52,982 nt of DNA, taken from Teichococcus deserti (GTDB lineage: Bacteria; Pseudomonadota; Alphaproteobacteria; Acetobacterales; Acetobacteraceae). Position 1 is the first letter of the stretch, and each line of letters opens with the position of its first letter. Position numbers and translations under genes: made by a program. Below, in pieces: positions 19,508 through 28,955 of this stretch. The stretch covers positions 1 through 52,982 of the forward strand of contig NZ_MLCO01000279.1 of NCBI RefSeq assembly GCF_001982615.1, read 5' to 3'. The notes under the pieces were generated by a model. That model saw only the letters and a program-made list of their open reading frames with translations. It ran no database searches and was not told where the DNA came from.

Positions 19508-20257
19508 TTACCCGCGCCCGACGAAGGGCATCTTGGTGGCCATGATCGTCATGAACTGCACGTTGGTATCCAGCGGCAGGTTGGCGATCTGGACGACGGC
19601 ATTGCCGACATGGCGGGCGTCCATGCGCGGCTCGACCATGCTGGTGCCATTCGCCTGGGGCACGCCCTTGGTCATGCGGTCGGTCATCTCCGTCGCCGCA
19701 TTGCCGATGTCGATCTGGCTGCAGGCGATGTCCCACTTGCGCCCGTCGAGGCTGATCGACTTGGTCAGGCCGGTGATGGCATGCTTGGTCGCGGTATAGG
19801 GCGCCGAGCCCGGCCGCGGCGCATGGGCGCTGATCGAGCCGTTGTTGATGATGCGGCCGCCGACCGGATCCTGGTGCTTCATGATCCGGTAGGCTTCCTG
19901 GGCGCAGAGGAAGGCGCCGTTCAGATTGGCCGCGACCACGCCGAACCAGTCCTCATGGGTGAGCTCGTCGAAATCGACCGAAGGGCTGCCGCGCCCGGCA
20001 TTGTTGAACAGCAGGTCCAGGCGGCCCCATTTCTGCTTCACCGCGGCGAAGAGGCCGGCCACCGACGCCGCGTCGCCGACATCGGTCGCGACCGGCAGGC
20101 AGCGATCGGCGCCGCCGCCGGCGGCGGCCACCGTCGCCTCCAGCGCCTCGGCGCGCCGGCCGGCAAGGGCCACGCTCCAGCCCGCTTCCAGCAGCGCCAG
20201 CGCGGCGGCGCGGCCGATGCCGCTTCCCGCGCCAGTGACGACGGCGATCTTGCTCAT
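19508..20257 (-). CDS. Short-chain dehydrogenase/reductase
   Basis: A 249-residue classical SDR: cofactor motif TGAGSGIG at residues 9-16, an AGRR turn after strand 2 (favouring NADP), NNAGRG, and the catalytic S-Y-K set with YTATKHA. The C-terminal part contains TEMTDRM, a common substrate-loop feature. It oxidises or reduces a small alcohol or ketone; the substrate is unknown. The ATG at 20257 follows GGAAGAAA. The gene stands alone between two plus-strand genes. Confidence 0.88.
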   Translation of the reverse strand: MSKIAVVTGAGSGIGRAAALALLEAGWSVALAGRRAEALEATVAAAGGGADRCLPVATDVGDAASVAGLFAAVKQKWGRLDLLFNNAGRGSPSVDFDELTHEDWFGVVAANLNGAFLCAQEAYRIMKHQDPVGGRIINNGSISAHAPRPGSAPYTATKHAITGLTKSISLDGRKWDIACSQIDIGNAATEMTDRMTKGVPQANGTSMVEPRMDARHVGNAVVQIANLPLDTNVQFMTIMATKMPFVGRG

Positions 20258-20393
20258 GGACGTTTCTTCCTTCATGCAGGGCTGGGTCGGCCGCAGGGTG
20301 CGGCCAGCGGCCCGGGAGTGCAAGCCACCCTCAGGCTTGGCCTCCGGCGATGACCTGCGGCCCCGCGCGCGGGGCGGCGAAGGAGCCTGCCGA

Positions 20394-20999
20394 ATGAAGC
20401 ATCCGACAATCGCCGCGGCCGCGGCCGCCCTGCTGGTGGCGCTGCCGGCAGTGGGGCAGCAGCCCGCCCCGGCGCAGCTGCGGCCGCAGCGCGACGTGGC
20501 GGTGACCTACCGGATGACCGCCGGCAACCGCCCGCCGCAGACCGTCGCCGCCAGCTGGCTGGCGGCGGCGCAGCGGCTGCGGATCGAGCCGCCGGGCCTG
20601 CCGGGCTGGCTGCTGCTCGACCTGCCGTCGAGCCAGGCGCAGATGGTGATGGACAGCACGCGGATGGTGGTCCGGCTGCCGGGCAAGGGGCCCTGGCCGA
20701 TGCTGGACAGCCTGCCGGCCGGAACGCGGATGACGCCGGCGGGCAGCGCGACAGTGGCCGGGCTGCGCTGCGACAACTGGCAGGTGGTGAATCGCGAGGG
20801 CACCGGCCAGGTCTGCCTGACCGCTGATGGGGTGATGCTGCGCGGCAGCGGCACGCATGACGGGCAGCAGGGCAGCCTGGAGGCGACCAGCGTCGCCTAT
20901 GTCGCGCAGGATCCGGCGCGGTTTCAGGTGCCGCCGGGCTACCAGGCGGTCAGCCTGCCGCAGGGCCTGCCCTCGGGGCTGATCCCGGGGATGCGCTGA
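20394..20999 (+). CDS. Secreted protein of unknown function (DUF4412-like)
   Basis: A 201-residue protein with a Sec signal peptide ([23 protein letters not shown], cleavage near 21). The mature part looks like a beta-rich lipoprotein-carrier-like fold: it contains [34 protein letters not shown] and [10 protein letters not shown]. The pattern of a modified Cys-containing GLRC-x-W segment and a C-terminal PPGYQ recalls DUF4412 proteins, but this is a loose resemblance. Two Cys residues (CDNW and QVCLT) may form a disulfide. It ends 9 bases before the convergent HD-GYP gene. Confidence 0.65.
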   Translation: MKHPTIAAAAAALLVALPAVGQQPAPAQLRPQRDVAVTYRMTAGNRPPQTVAASWLAAAQRLRIEPPGLPGWLLLDLPSSQAQMVMDSTRMVVRLPGKGPWPMLDSLPAGTRMTPAGSATVAGLRCDNWQVVNREGTGQVCLTADGVMLRGSGTHDGQQGSLEATSVAYVAQDPARFQVPPGYQAVSLPQGLPSGLIPGMR

Positions 21000-21008
21000 G
21001 CCGCGGCC

Positions 21009-21767
21009 CTACCAGGGGCAGGGTGGCAGGCGGAGGGCGCGTTCCAGCAGGTGCGAGGGCAGCAGCCCGGCCACCCCGGTGCCCAGCTGGCCCGGTGGCG
21101 GAATGGTGTGCTGGCCGGGCGGCAGGTCGAGGCGGAGCTCGGCCTGGAAGGCGGGGCCCAGCCCCTCGACCAGCAGCTGGGCGAAATCGGGGTCGAACTG
21201 CGCGCCGGAGCAGACCTCGATCTCGGCCAGGGCAGCGGCGACCGACAGGGTCGGGCGATAGGCGCGGCCGGGCTCGATCATGGCGACAAAGGCGTCTGCG
21301 ACGCAGACGGCCCGGGCCAGCGGCAGCAGCCGGTCGCCGGGCAGGCCGCTGGGATAGCCGCCGCCCTGCCAGCGCTCGTGATGGTCGCGGGCGGCGGCGA
21401 CCACCGGCTCGGGGAAGCGCAGCGCGGCCAGGGTCTCGGCGCCGGTGACCGGATGGGCGCGGATGGCGCGCATCTCGCTCTCGGTCAGGCCACGCGGCGC
21501 ATCCAGCAGCGGCAGCGGCAGGAACAGCTTCCCCAGGTCATGCAGCAGCCCGGCGGAGACCACGAGGGCGGCGTCGCCCATCACCTCGGGCCGGCGCGAC
21601 CACATGGCCAGCAGCACGGTGGCGACGCGCACCGAATGATCGGCCGTTGCGGGATGGTGACGCCGGATCGCGGCCAGAAGGCGCAGGCTCTGCCGGGGCA
21701 GATCCTTGGGCACGCCCTGCTGTGGCAGCGACGCGCGTGCCTCCAGCACGGTGTGGCAAATCTGCAT
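21009..21767 (-). CDS. HD-GYP domain protein, probable cyclic-di-GMP phosphodiesterase
   Basis: A 252-residue protein made of an HD-GYP hydrolase domain with no recognisable N-terminal sensor. Visible metal-binding motifs are ADHSVRVA (His44), LLHDLGK (His76-Asp77), the HPVTGAETL His, and DHHERWQGGGYPSGL with the GYP triad. A later CVADAF carries the final Asp. HD-GYP proteins hydrolyse cyclic di-GMP, lowering the signal for attachment and polysaccharide production. The neighbouring endoglucanase and degenerate hybrid kinase are consistent with a surface-polysaccharide theme. The region upstream (21768-21888) carries no gene. Confidence 0.88.
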   Translation of the reverse strand: MQICHTVLEARASLPQQGVPKDLPRQSLRLLAAIRRHHPATADHSVRVATVLLAMWSRRPEVMGDAALVVSAGLLHDLGKLFLPLPLLDAPRGLTESEMRAIRAHPVTGAETLAALRFPEPVVAAARDHHERWQGGGYPSGLPGDRLLPLARAVCVADAFVAMIEPGRAYRPTLSVAAALAEIEVCSGAQFDPDFAQLLVEGLGPAFQAELRLDLPPGQHTIPPPGQLGTGVAGLLPSHLLERALRLPPCPW

Positions 21768-21888
21768 GCCCGCAACGATAGCAGAAACTTGACGGCAATG
21801 TCTTGTAGGTAAGTGTCAAGAAAGCCATCTCGCGCAAAAGTTGTGGCGCTCAAGCCTCGCCTTGGAGCAAGGTCGGAGAGCGAGGCGG

Positions 21889-24744
21889 TCACCCGCCCGG
21901 CGTCAGCAGCGCGGCCAGCCGTGCGCCGAGCTCGGCGGTGCCCACCGGCTTGGCCAGCAGCGGCAGAGCGCCGGCCGGCCCGCCCGCCTCGGGCTGCGGG
22001 GTGAAGGCGGAGACCAGCAGCACCGGCAGGCCGGGCTGGCGGGCGCGCAGCTCGGCGGCGAGGCGCACGCCGCTGAGCCCGCCGGGCAGCACCACGTCGG
22101 TCAGCAGCAGGTCGGGGCGGGTGCCGTCGGCGAGCGTCCCGATGGCCGCGGGCCCGTCGGCGACGGCCGTGACGGCATAGCCCAGCTCGTGCAACTGCCC
22201 GGCCATGCGGGCGCGCAACGGCGCCTCGTCCTCGACCAGCAGGACATGGGCGGCGAGCGGCGGGCGGGGTGGCGCGGCCGGCGCCAGCGGCAGCAGCAGG
22301 GCCAGGCGCCAGCCGCTGGCGGGGCCGTGCGGCGGCACCGGCTCGGCGCGCAGCAGCCCGCCCTGGCGGCGGGCGAAGCCGGCAACGGCCCCGAGGCCGG
22401 CCTCGGAGAGCGGCTCGATCGTCCCCGACAGGGGGCCGGCAGGCGCGGTCCAGCCGGGCGGGCCGCGGCCTTCCAGGCGCAGCGCCAGCACCTGGGCCGG
22501 GCGGGCATGGCCAGGGTCGCCCGCGACCGGCAATGGCTGGCGGCTTTCCTCCAGGCTGAGGGCCAGGCGGCCGCCGGGCGGCAGCCGCTCGGCCAGATGC
22601 CCCAGCATGCCGAGCAGCGCATCCTCCAGCGCCGCCGCGGCCAGCACCGGCTGCGGCAGCCCCTCTGGCGCCGCCAGGGTCAGGGTGAGATCCGGCCCCG
22701 CCAGACGGTGCAGGACCGGCAGGACATCGCGCAGGCGGGCGGCCAGGTCGATCGGCTGCGGCGGCCGCGGATAGGGCCGCGCCATGTCCTGCAGCCGGTT
22801 CCATTGCGCCGTCCCGCGCTGCGTGGCGGACAGGATCTGGCGGGCGATGCCGGCCAGCCCCGGGGCGCTGTCGCGCAGCGCGGCGTCCAGCGTCTCGGCC
22901 TGGCCGGCGACCTGGGCCAGCAGCCCGCGCACATCGGCGCCGAGCCGTCCTGCCATCCGCCCGGCCAGGGCCAGACGCCGCTGCTGCAGCCGGCGGGAGG
23001 GGGATGCCGGGGCTTCGGCCAGCGGGCGCAGGTAGAGCGCCACGCCATCGCCGGCGGGATGGGCGATCAGCCGGAAGCTGCGGTCGAGGCCGGGCAGGGC
23101 CGCCTGGAAATCGGCATGCTCGGCGCGGGCGGCGACGCGGTGCAGCCGGGTCAGTGCGCAGCCGGCAGCGAGGTCGGGCAGGCGCTGCCACAGCACCTGG
23201 TCCTGCAGCGGCCGCGCCGCATCGCCCAGCAGCCGCCGCGCCGCGCCATTGGCATAGGTGATGCGCCAGTCGAGATCGAGCGCCAGGAAGCCGTCATCGA
23301 GCGATTCCAGCACCGCCTCGACCCGGGCGCGGCCGCTCTCGGCCTCTTCCACCGCGGCGCGCAGCGCGGTGATCAGGCCGCGGTTGCGCAGCGCGATCTC
23401 GGCCAGCCGCGCCAGCGGCTGCAGGGTGGCGATGTCGTCGGCGCTGAAGCGGCCGGACTCGGGCCCGGCCAGCAGCAGCAGGCCGAGCGGCGCGCCCTCG
23501 GCATCCTGCAGCGGCAGGGCCAGCGCCGGCAGCCGGCCACCCGGGGGATCGCCGGGCAGGGCGAGGGGGGCGGCGCCGGTGGCCAGCACCGGCGTCGCGG
23601 CCAGGGCCAGCAGCCGGGCGCGCTCGGCCTCGGGCAGGGCGGTGCCGGGGGCGAGGTCCAGCACCGCGCGGCGCGGCATGCCATCCTGCAGCGCCAGGGT
23701 GGCAAAGCCGGCGCCGCCGGCCTGCCGCGCCAGCCGGGCGATCCGCTGCAGCATGTCCGGCAGCTCGCCCTGCAGTCCGATCTCGGCGGAGGCCTGGGCC
23801 AGCCCCTCCAGCCGCCGGGTCGCGGCGGTCTGGCCGGCCAGGCGGCGGCCGGCCTCGCGCAGCAGCAGCCAGGCGCCGCCGCCGATCGCCAGCAGCGACA
23901 GGCCGGTCAGCAGCGCCGCCCAGCGCGCCCGCCGCGCCCAGGGCGCCAGCGCTGCCGATTCGAGCTGCGTCGCCAGCTGGATGGCCGGCAGGCTGGGCAG
24001 GGCGGCGGCGACGGCGAAGGCCGGGCCGGCCGGCAGCTCGAGCGCGCCCCGCCAGGGGCTGGGGCCGGCAACGCGGCCAGCCTCGGGCAGGCCGGGCAGC
24101 GGCAGGCCCAGCGCCCCGGGCCGCGGCGGCAGGCTGGCCAGCAGCCGGCCCTGGCGGTCGAGCAGCGCCAGCCCGCTGCCGGGCGGCAGGCCGATGCGGG
24201 CATAGGTGGCCTCGACCAGGCGCAGCGGCAGCAGGGCGATGCCGACCTGGCCGTCGGGCAGGCGGCGCAGCAGCGGCAGCATCGGCCCCACCGTGCTGCG
24301 CAGGGGGGCGGCCATCACCAGCTCCGGCGCCCCCGGCAGGGCCGCGATGGTCGCGGCGAGCGGCGCCAGGTCGGGGGAGGCGAGGTAGCGCGCGGCGGCC
24401 GGCGTCAGCAGGCGGAGCTCGCCGTCGGGGCTGGCCAGGGCCAGGCCGGCGCCGGCGGGGCCCGCGCGCTCCCGCCGTTCCATCTCGGCGCGGGCGAGGA
24501 CCGGGTCGGGCGGCAGCCACTGCAGCCCCTGGACCAGCCGGTCCAGGCTGTCGAGCAGCGTCGCCGCCTGATCGGCCATGGCGGCAGCCCAGGCGCCGGC
24601 GGCGTCTTCCGCGGCGCGGGTCGCGTTGCGGTGGTCGAGCCAGACGGTGGCGCCAAGCCCGCCAGCCAGCAGCAGGGCGACGGCGCCGAAGGCGGCCAGG
24701 CCGCGGCGGCGCCAGGGATAGGCAGGGGTCGCCGGCAGGCGCAT
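21889..24744 (-). CDS. Hybrid sensor protein with degenerate kinase core and intact receiver
   Basis: A 951-residue protein. In order: membrane helix 15-33, periplasmic sensor domain about 40-270, helix 276-297, GAF-like domain about 320-455, PAS-like domain about 475-575, a histidine-kinase-like core about 590-820 and a receiver 832-948. The kinase core is abnormal: the H-box position reads LALAGRMAGRLGADVRGLL with no His, the N-box reads ALLGMLGHLAERLPPGG with the usual Asn lost, and the G1 Asp is replaced in LEGRGPPG. The receiver keeps Glu838-Asp839, Asp883, Ser912 and Lys932. It probably does not autophosphorylate and may be a receiver-driven sensor. It follows the endoglucanase gene by 19 bases. 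Confidence 0.8.
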   Translation of the reverse strand: MRLPATPAYPWRRRGLAAFGAVALLLAGGLGATVWLDHRNATRAAEDAAGAWAAAMADQAATLLDSLDRLVQGLQWLPPDPVLARAEMERRERAGPAGAGLALASPDGELRLLTPAAARYLASPDLAPLAATIAALPGAPELVMAAPLRSTVGPMLPLLRRLPDGQVGIALLPLRLVEATYARIGLPPGSGLALLDRQGRLLASLPPRPGALGLPLPGLPEAGRVAGPSPWRGALELPAGPAFAVAAALPSLPAIQLATQLESAALAPWARRARWAALLTGLSLLAIGGGAWLLLREAGRRLAGQTAATRRLEGLAQASAEIGLQGELPDMLQRIARLARQAGGAGFATLALQDGMPRRAVLDLAPGTALPEAERARLLALAATPVLATGAAPLALPGDPPGGRLPALALPLQDAEGAPLGLLLLAGPESGRFSADDIATLQPLARLAEIALRNRGLITALRAAVEEAESGRARVEAVLESLDDGFLALDLDWRITYANGAARRLLGDAARPLQDQVLWQRLPDLAAGCALTRLHRVAARAEHADFQAALPGLDRSFRLIAHPAGDGVALYLRPLAEAPASPSRRLQQRRLALAGRMAGRLGADVRGLLAQVAGQAETLDAALRDSAPGLAGIARQILSATQRGTAQWNRLQDMARPYPRPPQPIDLAARLRDVLPVLHRLAGPDLTLTLAAPEGLPQPVLAAAALEDALLGMLGHLAERLPPGGRLALSLEESRQPLPVAGDPGHARPAQVLALRLEGRGPPGWTAPAGPLSGTIEPLSEAGLGAVAGFARRQGGLLRAEPVPPHGPASGWRLALLLPLAPAAPPRPPLAAHVLLVEDEAPLRARMAGQLHELGYAVTAVADGPAAIGTLADGTRPDLLLTDVVLPGGLSGVRLAAELRARQPGLPVLLVSAFTPQPEAGGPAGALPLLAKPVGTAELGARLAALLTPGG

Positions 24745-24763
24745 GCGGGGCGGCGATGCCGCC

Positions 24764-25828
24764 TCAGGCCATTGGCGGCCTTTCGAAGGCGGCCATCCGC
24801 GACAGCAGGGTCAGGGCGGCGGCGTAGTAGTGCGGCGCCTGGCGGACCTGCGGCAGCTCCTCGGCGCGGGCGCGCGGCTGGCCGACCAGCTGGGCGATGG
24901 CGCGCATGCCGTGATCGGCCGGATAGGGCGAGACGCCGTTGGTGCCGAACTCGGTCCAGGCCGGCATGGCGACCGGGGAGGAATGCCAGAAGCTGAGCGC
25001 CGCCTGCGCCGCCGGCTCGTCGCCAAGCCCGGCCCAGGCGAGGTAGAGCGGCACCCGCACGGCGTCGTAGGAGAAGCGCGGCGGCCAGCCCCAGGCGGGC
25101 TTCGGCCGCTCGCCCATGGCCACGCGCACCCAGTCGGCCGGCAGGCCCCAGCGGCCGAAGCGGGCCTCGCGCAGCAGGGCGATGCCATGCTGGTGCAGCT
25201 CCATCCAGCGGCCTTCCGGCATCAGCGCGGCCATCGCCGGAAAGGCCGGGAAGACATAGTAGGAGGGGTTCACGACGACATAGCCGGAATGCTCGAAGCC
25301 ATAGGCGGCCGGCAGCAGCACGGCGCGGCCATCGACCTCGCGCACGCAGAGCCGGTGCAGGTCGCGGGCGATGGCGCGGGCATCCTCCAGCAGCTCCGGC
25401 CGCTTCCAGCGCTTGGCGGCGCGGTACAGCGCCCAGGCCATGCAGAGGTCGCCGTCGGTGGCGTTGTTCATGTCCTCGACGGGGCGCTGGCGGTTCGGCT
25501 TCCAGCTCCAGGCGGAGAGGGTGTCGTAGGGCCGCCGCATGGTCATGCGGGTCCAGTTGTAGACCCGGTCGAAGGTGGCCTCGTCGTCGAAGGCGGTGGC
25601 CAGCAGCATGGCCCAGCCCTGGCCCTCGGAATGCGACTGGTCCTTGTTGCCGGTGTCCACGACGCGGCCGGCATCGGTCATGTAGATGCGCTTGAAGTCG
25701 GCCCATTCGGCAGGGCCGTCCATGGTCGGCTCCAGCGCCAGCTCGGCATGGCCGGACAGACGCGGCGTCGCGGACAGCACCAGGGCGCTGAAAGCAAGCA
25801 GGCTGCGCCGCTTGACCGAGCCAGACAT
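24764..25828 (-). CDS. Glycoside hydrolase family 8 endoglucanase (BcsZ/CelC-like)
   Basis: A 354-residue exported GH8 enzyme. The start at 25828 has GAGGA upstream and opens a Tat-type leader (VKRRSLLAFSALVL). Typical GH8 stretches are SHSEGQGWAMLLA (candidate catalytic Glu), NATDGDLCMAWAL (Asp) and DAVRVPLYLAW. GH8 proteins of this type cut beta-1,4-glucans and accompany bacterial cellulose synthesis or trim it. No bcsA or bcsB gene is present in the window, so its polymer is unproven. It forms a pair with the degenerate hybrid kinase gene. Confidence 0.88.
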   Translation of the reverse strand: MSGSVKRRSLLAFSALVLSATPRLSGHAELALEPTMDGPAEWADFKRIYMTDAGRVVDTGNKDQSHSEGQGWAMLLATAFDDEATFDRVYNWTRMTMRRPYDTLSAWSWKPNRQRPVEDMNNATDGDLCMAWALYRAAKRWKRPELLEDARAIARDLHRLCVREVDGRAVLLPAAYGFEHSGYVVVNPSYYVFPAFPAMAALMPEGRWMELHQHGIALLREARFGRWGLPADWVRVAMGERPKPAWGWPPRFSYDAVRVPLYLAWAGLGDEPAAQAALSFWHSSPVAMPAWTEFGTNGVSPYPADHGMRAIAQLVGQPRARAEELPQVRQAPHYYAAALTLLSRMAAFERPPMA

Positions 25829-25984
25829 CTGTTGTCCTCGCGTGTGCCCGGGAGCGATTCCCAGGCGCTCTGATAGCAACTCGTTTACCGTTGCATCCTA
25901 TGCGAGCACAAGGCTTTGTGTAGGCCGCGCGAAAATTGCTGTCCCGCCGTATTTGCAGGGGTTTTCGGCCAAGCTAGCGGCAAC

Positions 25985-27286
25985 CTAAGGTTGTCTCGCG
26001 GGTTTCTGAAGGTTTTCCCGCGCTCTGTCCTGCAGGCCGCGGGCCAGCACCAGGGCCAGGCCCAGGCTGCACAACCACCAGCTTTGCCAGGCACCGAAGC
26101 TGGCGAGAAAGGTGACGTAGCCGGAGACCAGGCTGCCCAAAACGCCGGCACCCAGCGGCAGCAGGCCGGCCTGCATGGCCAGCAGCATCACCGCCGCCGC
26201 CGCCAGCAGGCTGCCCACCGTGCCGAGCTCCAGCCTGAGCTGCAGCGGGCCGTTATGCGGGTGCAGCGGCATCAGCTTCACATGCGGCTGGGCGAACCAG
26301 TCGCGCAGGCCGGGGCTGGTGACGCCGAGGGCCGCCAGGCGCGCCGCCTCCGGCCGGTCGTCGCCGCCGGGCAGGGCGCGGGAGGCCTCCATGCCCCAGC
26401 CGAGCAGCGGCCTCTCCGCCGCCCGCCCGGCGCCGAAATGCCAGATCACCAGCCGGTGGATGGCCGAGGGCGGCAGCCGTTCGGCGACCGGCGCGACCTT
26501 CTGCAGCAGGGCCGGCAGCAGCGGCGGCGTGGCCAGGATGATGGCGGCCAGCGCCAGCCCGACCACGGCGGCCAGCCGCCCGGGCGCCCAGCGCTGCAGC
26601 AGCGCCGCCAGCCCGGCCGCGGCCAGGCCCGCCACCACGGCGATCCGCGCGGTGTCGCCGGGGATGGCGAGGAGTAGCGCCCCGCCCGCCAGCGGCAGGC
26701 CGATGCGCCAGGCGCGGCTCCAGGGGGTGGCGGCCAGCAGCGGCAGCAGCAGCGCCATGACCGAGGCCGCCGGCTTCAGCCCGAAGGCCAGCTGCGGCGT
26801 GGGCTCGGCGATGCCGCGCACCGCCGCGCGGATCATCGAGCCGGAAAGATGGTCGGCCAGGGCGAGGCCGAGGCCGAGGAACAGCCCGGCCGTCAGCGCA
26901 TAGGGCAGGGGGGCGCGTGCCTCCGGCCCGCTCTGCGCCACGGCGCGCGCGGCGGCGGCGGCCAGCAGCACCAGGCCGGCAAAGGACAGGCCATCCTTCA
27001 GGGCGCGGGCCGGCTCCGGCGCCCAGGCGGCCGAGGCGGCGCCCCAGAGCCCGAGCAGCAGCCCGAAGCCCAGCGCCGCCTGGCCGGGGGTGACGCCCGC
27101 GCCGTCACGGACCGGCCAGGGCCAGCGGCCGCTCTCGCGCCGGGCCAGCAGCACGGCGGCGACCAGGGCGACCAGCCCGATCGGCGCCATGGCCTTGGAT
27201 TGCAGCACGGCGACGGCCGGCGCCAGCAGGGCGGCCAGCAGGATCGGCGCGGTCGGCGCCGTCCAGATGATCCGGGGCAGCGGCAT
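25985..27286 (-). CDS. O-antigen ligase/polymerase family (WaaL/Wzy-like) membrane protein
   Basis: A 433-residue integral membrane protein with about ten hydrophobic helices. The Wzy_C-type signature is present: RPLLGWGMEAS, then a long periplasmic loop and PLHPHNGPLQLRLELGTVG. In this family the conserved loop His and Arg are needed for joining lipid-linked glycan to lipid A core or for polymerisation. It stands alone, so ligase and polymerase cannot be told apart. With GtrA/GT2 at the left of the window it fits surface glycan synthesis. The 156 bases between it and the endoglucanase gene hold no gene. Confidence 0.8.
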   Translation of the reverse strand: MPLPRIIWTAPTAPILLAALLAPAVAVLQSKAMAPIGLVALVAAVLLARRESGRWPWPVRDGAGVTPGQAALGFGLLLGLWGAASAAWAPEPARALKDGLSFAGLVLLAAAAARAVAQSGPEARAPLPYALTAGLFLGLGLALADHLSGSMIRAAVRGIAEPTPQLAFGLKPAASVMALLLPLLAATPWSRAWRIGLPLAGGALLLAIPGDTARIAVVAGLAAAGLAALLQRWAPGRLAAVVGLALAAIILATPPLLPALLQKVAPVAERLPPSAIHRLVIWHFGAGRAAERPLLGWGMEASRALPGGDDRPEAARLAALGVTSPGLRDWFAQPHVKLMPLHPHNGPLQLRLELGTVGSLLAAAAVMLLAMQAGLLPLGAGVLGSLVSGYVTFLASFGAWQSWWLCSLGLALVLARGLQDRARENLQKPARQP

Positions 27287-27435
27287 CGTCAGGCGGCCAC
27301 GGCTTGCAGGCCGGCGGCGCGCGGGCTGTAACCGCGGACGGTCGAGGCAGGAGAAAAAGACATGCAGCCGGTCCTGAAGCGATGCGAAGGGGGCGCAGAC
27401 TACGCGCCCGCGCTCTCTGCCCCAAGCGGCCGGGC

Positions 27436-27984
27436 ATGAGGCGCCCCATCCTGGCGGTGCTGGGCATCGCCGTGGTCATGGCGACGGTCCTGCTGGCCAT
27501 GGGCCGGGTGCCGATCTGCACCTGCGGCGAGGTGCTGCTCTGGTACGGAAAGGCCGACGGCCCCGGCAATTCCCAGCATATCGCCGACTGGTACACGCCC
27601 AGCCACATCATCCACGGGCTGCTGTTCTATGCGGCGCTCGCCTGGCTGCGGCCGGGCTGGTCGGTTGGCGCGCGGATGGTGGTGGCCAGCCTGGTCGAGG
27701 CCGCCTGGGAGATCGCCGAGAACACGCCGATGGTGATCGACCGTTACCGCGAGGCGACCCTGGCCGCCGGCTACCAGGGCGACAGCGTGCTGAACTCGCT
27801 GGCGGACCTGGGCTGGATGCTGCTGGGCTTCGCCATCGCCGCCCGGCTGCCCTGGAAGGCCAGCCTGGCCTTGGGCGTGTTCTTCGAGCTGCTGGCCCTC
27901 TATGCCATCCGCGACAACCTGACGCTGAACGTGCTGATGCTGCTCTGGCCGATCCAGGGCATCCGCGAATGGCAGGCGGGGTAG
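27436..27984 (+). CDS. UPF0314 (DUF2585) family membrane protein
   Basis: A 182-residue inner-membrane protein with four or five hydrophobic helices. It contains the family-like blocks CTCGEVLLWYG, HIADWYTPSHIIHGLLFY, EAAWEIAENTPMVIDRYR and IRDNLTLNVLMLL, which match UPF0314/DUF2585, common in alphaproteobacteria. Function is unknown. The ATG at 27436 gives a normal N-terminus; the upstream open frame shows no protein-like pattern. It ends 4 bases before the convergent aldolase-type gene. Confidence 0.82.
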   Translation: MRRPILAVLGIAVVMATVLLAMGRVPICTCGEVLLWYGKADGPGNSQHIADWYTPSHIIHGLLFYAALAWLRPGWSVGARMVVASLVEAAWEIAENTPMVIDRYREATLAAGYQGDSVLNSLADLGWMLLGFAIAARLPWKASLALGVFFELLALYAIRDNLTLNVLMLLWPIQGIREWQAG

Positions 27985-27988
27985 CGGC

Positions 27989-28753
27989 CTACTCCTTGTA
28001 GGCCGGCTCCTCCCGGTCGAGGATGCGGCGCCAGGCATCCAGATGCAGCCTGGCATCGACCTTGTCGCCCCAGGGGCCGTGATGCTTCCGCCGCAGCCCC
28101 TCGGGCAGGCGGTGCAGCGGCTGCCCGGTCTGCAGCGCGGTCAGCTGCACCATCGCCGTGCGTTCCGCAAAATAGCATTCGTCGAAGGCGTCCTCGACCC
28201 GCGGGCCGACCACGGTGACGCCATGGCCGCGCATCACCATCACCGTCTTGTCGGCCATCAGCGCCGCGATGCGGTCGCCCTCGGCATTCTGGTGCACCGG
28301 CTCGTCGCCCTCATGGTCATAGACGATGCGGTCGTTCAGCAGCAGGTTGTTGTGGTGCGACAGCGCCAGCTCGGTGTCGCGCAGCAGCGACAGCGCGGTC
28401 AGCCAGCGCGGATGCACATGGATGACGCAGGCCGCCCCCGGGTTCTGCACATGGATCCGCGCATGGATGTGGAAGGCGACCTTGCGCAGCTCGCCGCTGC
28501 CCTGCAGCACGCGGCCGTCCAGGTCGCAGACGATCAGGTCGCTGGCCCGCAGCTCCTGGAACAGATAGCCGCGCGGATTGATCAGGAAGCGCGGCGGCCC
28601 CTCGCCCGGCAGCATCAGGCTGTTGTGGTTGCCGATCTGCTCGTTCCAGCCGAGCCGGGCGGCGACGCGGAACACCGCCGCCATGTCGCAGCGCAGCGCC
28701 CATTCCCGCTCTTCGGCGGCGCTGCTGCTGAGGTTCTGGATGGCCACGCTCAT
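27989..28753 (-). CDS. Class II aldolase/adducin family protein
   Basis: A 254-residue protein of the AraD/FucA fold. Zinc-binding His residues are visible in VIHVHPRW (HVH) and in MRGHGVTVVGP. The glycine-rich NHNSLMLPGEG and NPRGYLF segments form the phosphate or substrate side. Members cleave or epimerise sugar phosphates, or decarboxylate and lyse small hydroxy-acids. The start at 28753 begins MSVAIQNLSSS. It is divergent from the amidase-type gene across a control region with a 9-bp inverted repeat, suggesting joint regulation. The substrate is unknown. Confidence 0.85.
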   Translation of the reverse strand: MSVAIQNLSSSAAEEREWALRCDMAAVFRVAARLGWNEQIGNHNSLMLPGEGPPRFLINPRGYLFQELRASDLIVCDLDGRVLQGSGELRKVAFHIHARIHVQNPGAACVIHVHPRWLTALSLLRDTELALSHHNNLLLNDRIVYDHEGDEPVHQNAEGDRIAALMADKTVMVMRGHGVTVVGPRVEDAFDECYFAERTAMVQLTALQTGQPLHRLPEGLRRKHHGPWGDKVDARLHLDAWRRILDREEPAYKE

Positions 28754-28828
28754 GTCGAAGGCCTCGCTCTGTGCGGCGACCAGACTGCACGCATGACGCG
28801 CCGCTGACCAGTGCGTTCGCGCAGCGAC

Positions 28829-28861
28829 CGGAAAGCCTTTGTTCGAGACAGGGGCTTTCCG
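28829..28861. promoter_or_regulatory. Inverted repeat in divergent control region (operator candidate)
   Basis: Arms CGGAAAGCC (28829-28837) and GGCTTTCCG (28853-28861) form a perfect 9-bp inverted repeat with a 15-base spacer. It lies between the divergent aldolase and amidase-type starts, 76 and 95 bases away. The 24-base arm-to-arm spacing equals about two helical turns and suits a dimeric regulator. No regulator gene is adjacent. It could also fold in RNA, but lacks a T run. Confidence 0.45.
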
Positions 28862-28955
28862 AACCCCTCGCGCCGCGCAAGACTGACCGCCCTGCCGTTG
28901 ATGGAGCTGAGCGCATGCGCATTCCCCCGCACTGCAGCATGGTCCGATCCGCGCG

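Noticed and set aside
21841-24996. Very long plus-strand open frame of over 1000 codons
   Set aside because: It is antisense to the hybrid kinase. Its translation is low-complexity Gln/Arg/Gly-rich, as expected for the shadow of a GC-rich gene, and shows no domain.
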